In this document: positions 22,754-30,839 of the stretch, one piece after another
Numbering within the stretch: the first letter of the stretch is position 1
Layout of the letters: each line of letters opens with the position of its first letter
From: Clavaria fumosa
Taxonomy: Eukaryota > Basidiomycota > Agaricomycetes > Agaricales > Clavariaceae
Length of the DNA: 64,000 nt
Direction of reading: 5' to 3'
Assembly: GCA_951802425.1 (NCBI GenBank)
Contig: OX637795.1
Coordinates: 992,001 to 1,056,000, forward strand
The notes under the pieces: model-generated
Databases searched by the model: none
Seen by the model: only the letters and a program-made list of their open reading frames with translations
Told to the model about the DNA's origin: nothing
Program-made: the position numbers and the translations under genes

Positions 22754-23770
22754 TTAGGCGGAGGGGGGCAAGCCAGGCGACGCTTGTAAAACTCCCTCGG
22801 GCTCCTTAAGCCCGGACTCCGCTCCAACTTCTCCCTCCTCTGCTTCTGCCTCTTTCCCCGCCTCCGCACCCTTCTCCGCCGTTTTCTCTGTCTCTGCTTC
22901 TTTCTCCGCTCCCACTTCCTCCGCCTCCTTCTTCTCCGCCTCCGTCTCCACCCCCTTTTCCGAACCCGCCACCTCCACCACCATCTTCTCCACCTCCTCC
23001 TTCTCCTCCCCCACTCCCTGCTTCCCCATCAGAAATTCCCGGAGGATCTTCCGATCCTCCGCCACCGCCTTCCGCTCCGCCCTCATCCCCTTCCGCTCCG
23101 CCCTCGCCTCCTTCCGCCACTCCTCCAACTCGAACACCCCGCGGACCACCAACTCGTAGATGGTCCTCACCACCCCGGTCCGCTCTGCCTCTGCTCTGTC
23201 CATGTCCGCCCGTGGCGCCCGCACCTCCTTCACCTCCTCCTCCGACTCCACCACGGTCTTCTTCGACCATGTGGAGCGGAATTTCTTCTGCTCCGGCCCC
23301 TCCGCCTCTCTGCCCCCGCACTGCTGTTTCGCCGCCACACACGCGACACACGTGGTGCCCCGCCCTCCACTCGGCCACACACACCCCATCCCGAGCCGGA
23401 CACATTGCGCGCAGTCCGCGCGCTCCGTGTCCGACTCTGTGGCCAGCGTCCACTTCCTCCCCATCCCCTGCGCCTTCGCGATTTCCTCCGCCCTCCATTT
23501 CACCTCCACGGCCCTCGCCCTCTCCATCTCCTCCTGCCGCACCTTATCCGTGACCTCCCTCTTTTTCCATTCCTCCTCCTCCCGCTTCCGCCGCTCCTCC
23601 TCCTCCCACGCCTTCTTGTCCTTCAGCGCCTTGATCTGGCGCATGAGGACCGTGATCTCGGGGTCCTCATCCTGCACGCGCAACTGCGCGGGGACGGCGA
23701 CCGCGGGGCGTGGTCGAGGGCGGGGAGGCCGGCTGGGCCCCGCTCTGGGTGTGCTCGGGTTATGCAACAT
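22754..23770 (-). CDS. Antisense ORF inside the retrotransposon: Zn(II)2Cys6-pattern, coiled-coil protein
   Basis: 338 codons from ATG 23770, on the strand opposite to gag-pol, between the pol stop and the 3' LTR. Residues 1-30 are Pro/Arg rich; residues about 43-105 are charged helix (EEEERRKREEEEWKKREVTD). Cysteines at 120, 123, 130, 141, 144 and 151 give C-x2-C-x6-C-x10-C-x2-C-x6-C, which fits the Zn(II)2Cys6 binuclear cluster of fungal DNA-binding proteins. The rest is an extremely Glu/Lys/Ala-rich helix. The frame is uninterrupted although pol in the same element has four nonsense codons. Its own promoter would lie near 23.8-24.0 kb or in the 3' LTR. The cysteine pattern is seen directly; DNA binding is inferred. 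GC-rich antisense openness is the alternative. Confidence 0.65.
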   Translation of the reverse strand: MLHNPSTPRAGPSRPPRPRPRPAVAVPAQLRVQDEDPEITVLMRQIKALKDKKAWEEEERRKREEEEWKKREVTDKVRQEEMERARAVEVKWRAEEIAKAQGMGRKWTLATESDTERADCAQCVRLGMGCVWPSGGRGTTCVACVAAKQQCGGREAEGPEQKKFRSTWSKKTVVESEEEVKEVRAPRADMDRAEAERTGVVRTIYELVVRGVFELEEWRKEARAERKGMRAERKAVAEDRKILREFLMGKQGVGEEKEEVEKMVVEVAGSEKGVETEAEKKEAEEVGAEKEAETEKTAEKGAEAGKEAEAEEGEVGAESGLKEPEGVLQASPGLPPSA

Positions 23771-23992
23771 CGAGGTTTTTAAAGAAAACAGTAAGGATTG
23801 CCCGTGCTAGGGGCTAGTGATGATGGTAGCAGGTTAAAGAAGAAAAAAAGTGTTGCACGACGCGCGCGACCTTTTGACCCCCAAAAAATTTTCGGACTCC
23901 GCTCGAGATGCTGCGAAACTCCGACGCTAACTTGTTATGGGAGCCACGTGTTCATGCAGGCTTTGGCCACAGGGTCTCAGGGGTTCGACCCT

Positions 23993-24005
23993 AAGAGGGG
24001 GATAC
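23993..24005 (+). other. 3' polypurine tract
   Basis: AAGAGGGGGATAC directly precedes TGTTACG of the 3' LTR. It is purine-rich and correctly placed for plus-strand priming. Confidence 0.85.
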
Positions 24006-24726
24006 TGTTACGACCCCATCCGCTTGCATAAGCATGACCCCCGCTCCAGACTCCAAGCTCCTTACCAACTCCAATCTGCTCTGCCGTAACTCCGTGCGCT
24101 CCGCTCCGCACCTTCATCGGACTTCACTCCGCCAGCCTTCGGACCGTTCGGACTTCGTTCCAGAACCTTCTCCCTCCATCCCCTCATTCTGTTTACCATT
24201 GAGAGGATACCCTTGACCCATGGGAGTCGCTTTTTTGTTGTTGTTTCTTTGTTCCAAGAAAATTGCACAGGCACAAGTGGTGAAACTCTCCTAGTAATTT
24301 GATAAGTACATTGTTTCACATTACTCCTATACTCTGTCCTTGCAGTATAAGTTTCCACCTGTATCTCCCTGCTCCTCAGTTCGAATATAACGTCTCTTGA
24401 TCCCAAAAACATCTCTGAGCTTTCGTCCTCACTGTCCTTGACGTTCTCCACATCATCCGACCAACTCCAACTCACTCCGGCAGACTCCAATCACTTCGGA
24501 GTTGACTTACGTTCTGATTCTCTCTTAGGTATTGTTCTTGTTTGATAAATAGGGACAAGTATATATGTGGTGGCACAACACATATGTTGAGGCTGCAGTC
24601 CCATAAGTCTCCTTCCTCTGTTTACTTCTCCATTTCACCAATATCAGACTCTGACCAGACTCTGATAGAACATCTCCGCTCCACTCTGCTAACCCCTTCG
24701 CCATTAACCTTGTTAGGACCTTGACA
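24006..24726 (+). repeat. 3' LTR (721 bp)
   Basis: Same length and ends as the 5' LTR, with no indels between them. It has lost more CpGs than the 5' copy (about 16 sites are CG only in the 5' copy, about 8 only in the 3' copy). At two sites the copies read TG and CA, both derivable from one ancestral CG. Confidence 0.97.
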
Positions 24727-24731
24727 AAAGG

Positions 24732-25862
24732 CCAGCAAAGATTTAAAAAAATGTCCTCAAAATCGTACCCCAGCTCAAGGGGATCGAAGGAGACTGCTGA
24801 AAATCATTGCATCTGCATTTCTCAATGCCTGTAAGCTCATTTATTAATCTTGCACCCCATCTGAGCCCAGGAATAGATTACCTTGACTGGAATATTGAAG
24901 AGTACGCTTCTGCCTCAAATAATGCAAGATTGAAATTTCCAGCCCACAAGCTGGGATACACCAATCAGCCCACCACTGTAGTGGACTGCAAAGGCCATAT
25001 CATTCTCTGGTATCTTCCAGGATTGCTGCTGCCCCATCGCCAGGTAAATTATTTATAAGGCTGATACATCTAAAGTCTCATCCATGAAGGTGGAGCTCCT
25101 CAGATCAATGCACCATATTGCCAAGAAGATGTCTTTGCAAGTGAAAGTGCCACATACAGACATCAAGGTCTCCTGGAGAAAAGATCCTGACAATTTTGTA
25201 GAAGCCCATTCAAGCAGAAGCTTTCCAACAGGTGTTGAGACGTATTCAGCTGGATGGTTTGCTCAAGGCCATGGCATTTGGGTCAGGCTTGCCATTATTC
25301 CTAGCCCTCATTATTAACCCATGGTCTTTAGACAGAAAAATGGCACCTGAAGCCCTCTGTGAGCTTAAGTAGCCAAGAAGCTGAGCAGTGGTTGCTCTCT
25401 TCTCAACCAGTTATGGCTATTTTGAATGACGTCATGGAGCTTACCCATCCGGAACTTTACCAGGCTGGAAAGGAGACATTGGCAAGACTCAGAGAAGATG
25501 AGCTCACCAAACAAAAGGCATCCCTTTGGTCCTCTGTCTTCACTGGAATTTCTGTTGTGGCAAATAGGTTGACAAGGCCTCACATTGACAGAAATGGAAG
25601 CCATGCTTGGTATGATCTGCTTACCACCATCGGCAGCTATTCAAATGCCATGTTGCATTTACCAGAGCTTGGGCTAGACCTTCATTATCCAAGTGGCACA
25701 GTTGTAGCATTTTGTGCCAACTTGCTCACACATGAAGTTGACAGCTGGGGAGAAGGGGATCGCATATGTTATGCCATGTTTATGAGGAAGGCAGTTCTTG
25801 GACATTTTGGAAAGGATGCTGCTGGGTGGATGACGCAGGGCATGTATAGCCAAAAAATATAG
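24732..25862 (+). pseudogene. TET/JBP-like 2-oxoglutarate/Fe(II) oxygenase, catalytic part
   Basis: Continues the frame cut at 16888. Segments: KNVLKIVPQLKGIEGD, NLAPHLSPGIDYLDWNIEEY, TTVVDCKGHIILWYLPGLLLPHRQ, then an intron from 25044, an exon around 25103-25317, and a last exon ending at 25862. The last exon holds the oxygenase core: H-x-D in RLTRPHIDRNGSHAWYD, LDLHYPSGTVVAFCANLL, distal His in LLTHEVDSWG, and the 2OG-binding Arg in GDRICYAMFMR (residues 75/77, 125 and 135 of that exon). In basidiomycetes this family is often linked to KDZ transposons and oxidises 5-methylcytosine. In-frame TAA (24744) and TGA (24798), together with the retrotransposon, make it non-functional here. The iron- and 2OG-binding residues remain intact. 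Confidence 0.75.
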
Positions 25863-25974
25863 TCAAACAATGTGTTCCCCAGGGCTGTTTTTCAGTAAAA
25901 CAGCAGCTCAAAAATTGGTATTATGTACAAGAAAACTGAACATTGGTATTACAAACAAAACAAAAAACACTCTG

Positions 25975-26770
25975 CCTGGCCTGGTCTCACCCTGCCTGGC
26001 CCCGCCTGGCCTGGCCTCGCCCCGCCCCGCCTTGCCTGGCCTCGCCCCGCCGTGCCTCGCCTGGCCTCGCCCCGCCGTGCTTCGCCTGGCCTCGCTCCGC
26101 CTGGCCTCGCCTGGCCTCGCTCCGCCTGGCCTTGCCTGGCCTCGCTCCGCCTCGCCTGGCCTCGCACCGCCTTGCCTCGCTCCGCCTCGCCCCGCCTCGC
26201 CTTGCCTCGATCCGCCTGGCCTGGTCTCGCCCCGCCTCGCCCCGCCTCGCCTCGCCTGGCCTCGCCCCGCCCCGCCTTGCCTGGCCTCGCCCCGCCGTGC
26301 CTCGCCTGGCCTCGCCCCGCCGTGCTTCGCCTGGCCTCGCTCCGCCTGGCCTCGCCTGGCCTCGCTCCGCCTGGCCTTGCCTGGCCTCGCTCCGCCTCGC
26401 CTGGCCTCGCCCCGCCTTGCCTCGCTCCGCCTCGCCCCGCCTCGCCTTACCTCGATCCGCCTGGCCTGGTCTCGCCCCGCCTCGCCCCGCCTCGCCTCGC
26501 CTCGCCTCGCCCCGCCCCGCCTCGCCTGGCCTCGCCCCGCCCCGCCTCGCCCCGCCCCGCCTCGCCTCGCCTCGCCCCGCCTCGCCTCGCCTCGCCTTGC
26601 CTCGCTCCGCCTGGCCTCGCCGTGCCTCGCCTCGCCTCAACTCAACGCACCTCGCCTCGCCTCGCTCCGCCCCGCCTCGCCCCAACTCAACACACCTCGC
26701 CTTGCCACACCTCGCTTCGCCTTACTGTGTCCCGCCTCGCCTTGCCTCGCTCCGCCTTGCCACGATGTGC
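25975..26770. repeat. CCTCG/CCTGG/CCCCG pentanucleotide array with 245-bp higher-order duplication
   Basis: About 800 bp of 5-bp units of the form CCNNG. A block beginning near 26030 is repeated almost exactly 245 bp (49 units) later near 26275. Because 5 and 3 are coprime, every frame reads the same permuted pentapeptide, which opens all three plus frames and at least one minus frame (PRLAS-type repeats of about 300 codons). None is a gene. It lies just 3' of the oxygenase remnant. Confidence 0.95.
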
Positions 26771-27060
26771 CCTGATAGCTTTCAATTGACACCTGGTAGC
26801 TTTTCCCCCACAGGGGGTTTTTAATGCACCCAGCTCTGCCCCATTCTTAAGTAATTTCAAGCACCCATGCGCGATGGAGCTTGCTCAGCAACCCAAAGCC
26901 ATTGTTCAGACATAGATTACAGCACAAGCAAATGTACAACCCAGTAGCATACTCTGACATAGGGCAAAGCCCCAACAGGAGTTTAATGGAAAAAAAAAAA
27001 AAATTAGTGTTACAAAAAAACTGAATATTGGCCAAACAATGGCGATGCACACACAAAACA

Positions 27061-28540
27061 TTACGAGACGTTATACGCACTGTGGGGGGCATTCCAAGCC
27101 TTGCTTGCAGCTGCAGGGCTGCCAAACCAAAGCCGCGAACCCCAACCAGTAACACTTCCATCGGCTGTCTGGGGCAGCATAGCATCGGCGATCTTGGTGT
27201 CCTTCTCAACTGTGAATCCACAAGGGCAGAGTGCTTTGTAAGTGCCTGCCCTCTGGCCAACAGTAGTAAATGTCATTGAGCGTAGGACAGTGCATTGTGG
27301 GCATTGAAGAGGAATGAGCTCTCCAAGTGGACAGAGGCTCTTGTGGCACCAAAAATATTCAAGCCCAAAGCTGGGGCAGAGGGTTAAAACTGAGGTATGC
27401 ATGCCGAGGCCTTCTTCTTCCTTGAGTAAGTCAGGGAGAATCCTACTGATCGAGAAACATTCGATGTAAGTTTTGACTGTGAGCTTCATCAGGAATGGCG
27501 TTGCCAGGTGTGGGTAGAAATTTGGTTGGCCAAAGCCAATGATCCATTTGAAAGATTCACTGGGTGTTTTTAGTTGAATGTTTATTTATATGGTGGTGAA
27601 CTCACCTTTTGGCATATTTTTTGATTGCCTGAGTCACCTCAGGAATCTCCCAGACCTGACCACAGACCAGCATGACAAGGATTGAATGCAACTCCCTTGC
27701 AAATGTTTTCACATCTGTGCCTATAATCTCTTCCAAGAACTAAGAACCATCAGATAAAAAAGTCAAGAATCCAACAAAGTGTGCACTTGACCGATCTCCA
27801 ATCCAATTCCAGGAGAGCAGTGCAAATCCCCATTGTCAGGATTTGAGTGGGTATATAGGAAGACCATGAGGTGTTGCACACCCAAACTGTATAGGCTGTT
27901 AATATTGTGCATATACAATAATGTAAAGAATTACCTTCGAAGCTTTCCTACGAAGCCATGCAGGATTGCTTGGTGACTTTCAAGCGATTTGCTATCCTCG
28001 GGATTGACATTGAGTATAATATCACATTCAAGCAAGTCTTGGCTGTTGGAAGTATCACTGAACCAACCCCCAACGTTATTGGCAACGGAGTAGAATGGAT
28101 CACCCCTGCGAGGGATGTCGGAAAGGCAAATGTTCACCATCATGAGTGAGTTGGTGTTTTGACATGCATAGTTGCCACGAAGGGTTGGGGCCTTGATCCA
28201 GCCAATCAATTCCTTGATTGGTTTTCCCTGGAGGTAGAGGGGCTATGAAATATTATTGTAAAGAACAGCTGAGCAGGTGGAATTTGGGACGGGCTCTACC
28301 TCATAGGGGTTTTTGCGGTTTTTGGAAGAAATGTGGCAGGCAGCACATTTAAACTTCACATCTTGTCTTGCTATAGCAGCTTCCCCATGGGGAATCTGGA
28401 AGCACTCCTCACACATTGTTCTTTCGCAGAAATCGCAGTCAATTGAATTGCCGCCGTTGCCACAGCCAGAACACCACTGTAATATGATCCCAATGAAGAT
28501 CAGTATGAATCTCTAAGCAATGATTTAAAATCTTCACAAA
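27061..28540 (-). CDS. Zinc-finger protein of a basidiomycete transposon-associated type
   Basis: Read from about 28540 down. The first recognisable exon encodes a PHD/RING-like cluster: WCSGCGNGGNSIDCDFCERT, MCEECFQIPHGEAA, VKFKCAACHISSKNR. Next come ELIGWIKAPTLRGNYACQN and FYSVANNVGGWFSDTSNSQDL with ILNVNPEDSKSLESHQAILH. After introns (about 27800-27935 and near 27560) the last exon ends at 27061 with a second cysteine group, WCHKSLCPLGELIPLQCPQC and KALCPCGFTV. I recognise the type as one repeated in Agaricomycete genomes, but know no defined function; chromatin or nucleic-acid binding is inferred from the fingers. The start codon is not certain. It lies inside the bracketed KDZ segment. 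Confidence 0.6.
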
Positions 28541-29234
28541 CCCTATCATTCCTGGTAGTATCTACCTTCTGCTGGCATAATCAATGCTTTGCATAGGCGT
28601 ATTGTGGCTTAAGCTTACCAGTGTAGGTTTGTCCCTCGACATTGGGGGGCTGGGCTTATTGTGGGTTGGGAGCCTTAGCCACGCCCTGACCGAGCGACTG
28701 TCTGTTGTCTTTTTCGGAGTCTGTGTGGTTCTTGCCATGTATAAATCTCTCAAGATTATGTGGTGCAACGTTGAAGTTGATCAGTGGCAATCAGTGGCAA
28801 TCAGTGGCGCCACCTCGCCTGATCTGGCTAATCATGTGACATCACGCCTCTTTCGGGCAAGGTTTTCCCCTTATTTGGACAAAGGTTGGACTTGTGTCAA
28901 AGTCCGATTTTTTGTTTCTTTTATTTGCTTTCCTCGTGATGGAGTGACTGACTAATGGAAAGCGCAGCAGGGGAACCCCCAATGCGGGCCCTCATTGGGG
29001 GCACCCTGCTGCACAATCCCTACTTAATACATTGTACTATCCCTACATAATACAAGGCAAAATGAGATGAAAGAAATTTTTGCTGCAGGAAGCAGGCAAC
29101 GGGTGAAGCAGCTCCAGGAGGGGGGTTGCCAGCCTGAGGCCAGGTCCATCAGCAAGCAAGGATGCTGAAGGGTAAAGTGCTTACCAGGCTCTGAAATCCA
29201 CTTGCTACGTGAGCCTCCAGTCTTGAGCCACAAG
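28541..29234. other. No gene seen; contains a 49-bp imperfect palindrome
   Basis: The only long frame (28584-28955 plus) has no recognisable content. At 28964-29012, GCAGCAGGGGAACCCCCAATG and CATTGGGGGCACCCTGCTGC are near-perfect inverted arms around CGGGCC. Two short direct repeats follow (ATCCCTAC...AATACA, 29015-29055). Confidence 0.6.
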
Positions 29235-30110
29235 TGGGACCACGTTGGCTGCGACTGACCACCGAAGGTCAGGAGCCTGGATGCACAAACGACAAGTGAG
29301 AACCACATCAGTCATGACCGACTGCCGAAGGTCGGGAGCCCGGACGCACCACAGTGCCTGGGCTGTGAGCCCCCAGTCTCAAATCAGTCATGACCGACTG
29401 CCAAAGGTTGGGAGCCCAGAAGCACCACGGTGCCTGGGCTGTGAGCCCCCAGTCTCAAACGACAATTGGGAACCACATCAGTCGTGACCGACCACCGAAG
29501 GTCGGGAGCCCAGACACACCGCAGTGCCTGGGCTGTGAGCCCCCAGTCTCAAACGACAAGTGGGAATCACATCAGTCGTGACTGACCACCGAAGGCCGGG
29601 AGCCCAGATGCACCGCAGTGCCTGGGCTGTGAGCCCCCAGTCTCAAACAACAAGTGGGAACCTCGTCAGTCGTGACTGACTGCCGAAGGTCGGGAGCCCA
29701 GATGCACCACGGCACCCGGGCTGTGAACCCCCAGTCTCAAACGACAAGTGGGAATCACATCAGTCGTGACTGACTGCTGAAGGTCAGGAGCCCAGACACA
29801 CCGCAGCGCCTGGGCTGTGAGCCCCCAGTCTCAAACGATGAGTGGGAATCACATCAGTCATGACCGACTGCCGAAGGTCGGGAGCCCAGATGCACTGCAG
29901 CGCCTGGGCTGTGAGCCCCCAGTCTCAAACGATGAGTGGGAATCACATCAGTCATGACCGACCGCCGAAGGTCGGGAGCCCAGATGCACTGCAGCACCTG
30001 GGCTGTGAGCCCCAGTCTCAAATGACGAGTGGGAACCTCGTCAGCCACTCCTGACTGCCGAAGGTCGGGAGCCCGGGCACACCGTAGCACCCAGGCTGTG
30101 AGCCCCATGC
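29235..30110. repeat. 94-bp minisatellite, about nine copies
   Basis: GTCGGGAGCC recurs at 29331, 29407, 29501, 29595, 29689, 29783, 29877, 29971 and 30064, giving a 94-bp period except for one 76-bp unit. Each unit contains CTGGGCTGTGAGCCCCCAGT, itself an imperfect palindrome (CTGGG...CCCAG). Copies differ mainly by transitions. 94 is not a multiple of 3, so no long protein results. Confidence 0.95.
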
Positions 30111-30839
30111 CACCGGCCACAGGGCAGCAACCATATGCATCCAGTTGCTGCCCTGTCGTCGGTGGCAAGGGTGCTGAGGCAGGGTGGGGCAGCCAGCAAA
30201 GGTCAGCAGCTGGGACGGTGAAAATCGAATGAAAAAACGCATCAAGGTGGAGCGGGGCAGCCAAGTGGAGCAGGGCGGCCAAGTTGGTGGCTTGCGTGGT
30301 GGTTGTTGAGTGAAAAATGGCATCAAGGTGGAGCAGAGTGGCTAGCTGAAGTTCGGCAGCGGGGATGGTGGTGGTTGAGAGAGAGATGGCGTGAGGAACA
30401 AAAATGAGTGCAAGGCGCTTTTCAACCAACAGACATTCCCACGCTCACGATCACATGGTAAATTCCCACACTCACACTGAATTGGCCATCATTTACATGC
30501 TCACGATCACATGACACTTCAAATCCATGCTCACAATCACATGATATGTCTGCTTTTGGACACATCCCCAAATATGGGCATCATCTCCTGACTCATTGCC
30601 CAATATGGTATGCCATCAGCTGACTCATCGCCTGATATGGTCTCAAGCTGACCTAAGCCCACGCTCTCTCTTACTGCAGCTCAGCCATGCACAACCTTTC
30701 GAGCGACGCTGCCGCCACTTCAAAGCCAAACTAAAGCAGATCTGAATATTGAAATCTAATCACTGGGCTGCATGCTCTGAACTATAAGCTGACAGCTTAG
30801 TCAGCACACCCATCAGGACTGTGCCTGATCACATGCTCA
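30111..30839. other. No gene seen
   Basis: Low-complexity remnants: GGAGCGGGGCAGCCAAG-type partial repeats (30180-30350) and repeated CACGCTCACGATCACATG words (30430-30545). No coding exon is recognised. It may contain the promoter of the gene starting at 30840. Confidence 0.5.

Larger units (their letters stand above)
16889..24726 (+). mobile_element. Ty3/Gypsy chromovirus LTR retrotransposon, complete ends, coding-defective
   Basis: 7838 bp. Both LTRs are 721 bp and run TG...CA, and the element is flanked by a 5-bp target duplication AAAGG (16884-16888 and 24727-24731). Order inside: gag with one CCHC knuckle, protease, reverse transcriptase, RNase H, integrase with a C-terminal chromodomain (the chromovirus arrangement), then an antisense ORF and a polypurine tract before the 3' LTR. 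Pol is broken by four TGA codons and by an internal deletion in RT, so it cannot move by itself. It inserted in the TET/JBP-like gene of the KDZ segment and is therefore younger than that segment. Confidence 0.97.

Noticed and set aside
23960..24002. tRNA-like T-loop word GGTTCGACCC before the 3' LTR
   Set aside because: No acceptor or anticodon stem can be paired around it; it is part of the polypurine tract flank.
25870..26824. Long Pro/Arg/Leu/Ala/Ser ORFs of about 290-300 codons in three plus frames and one minus frame
   Set aside because: They are a by-product of a 5-bp repeat that lacks stops in these frames.
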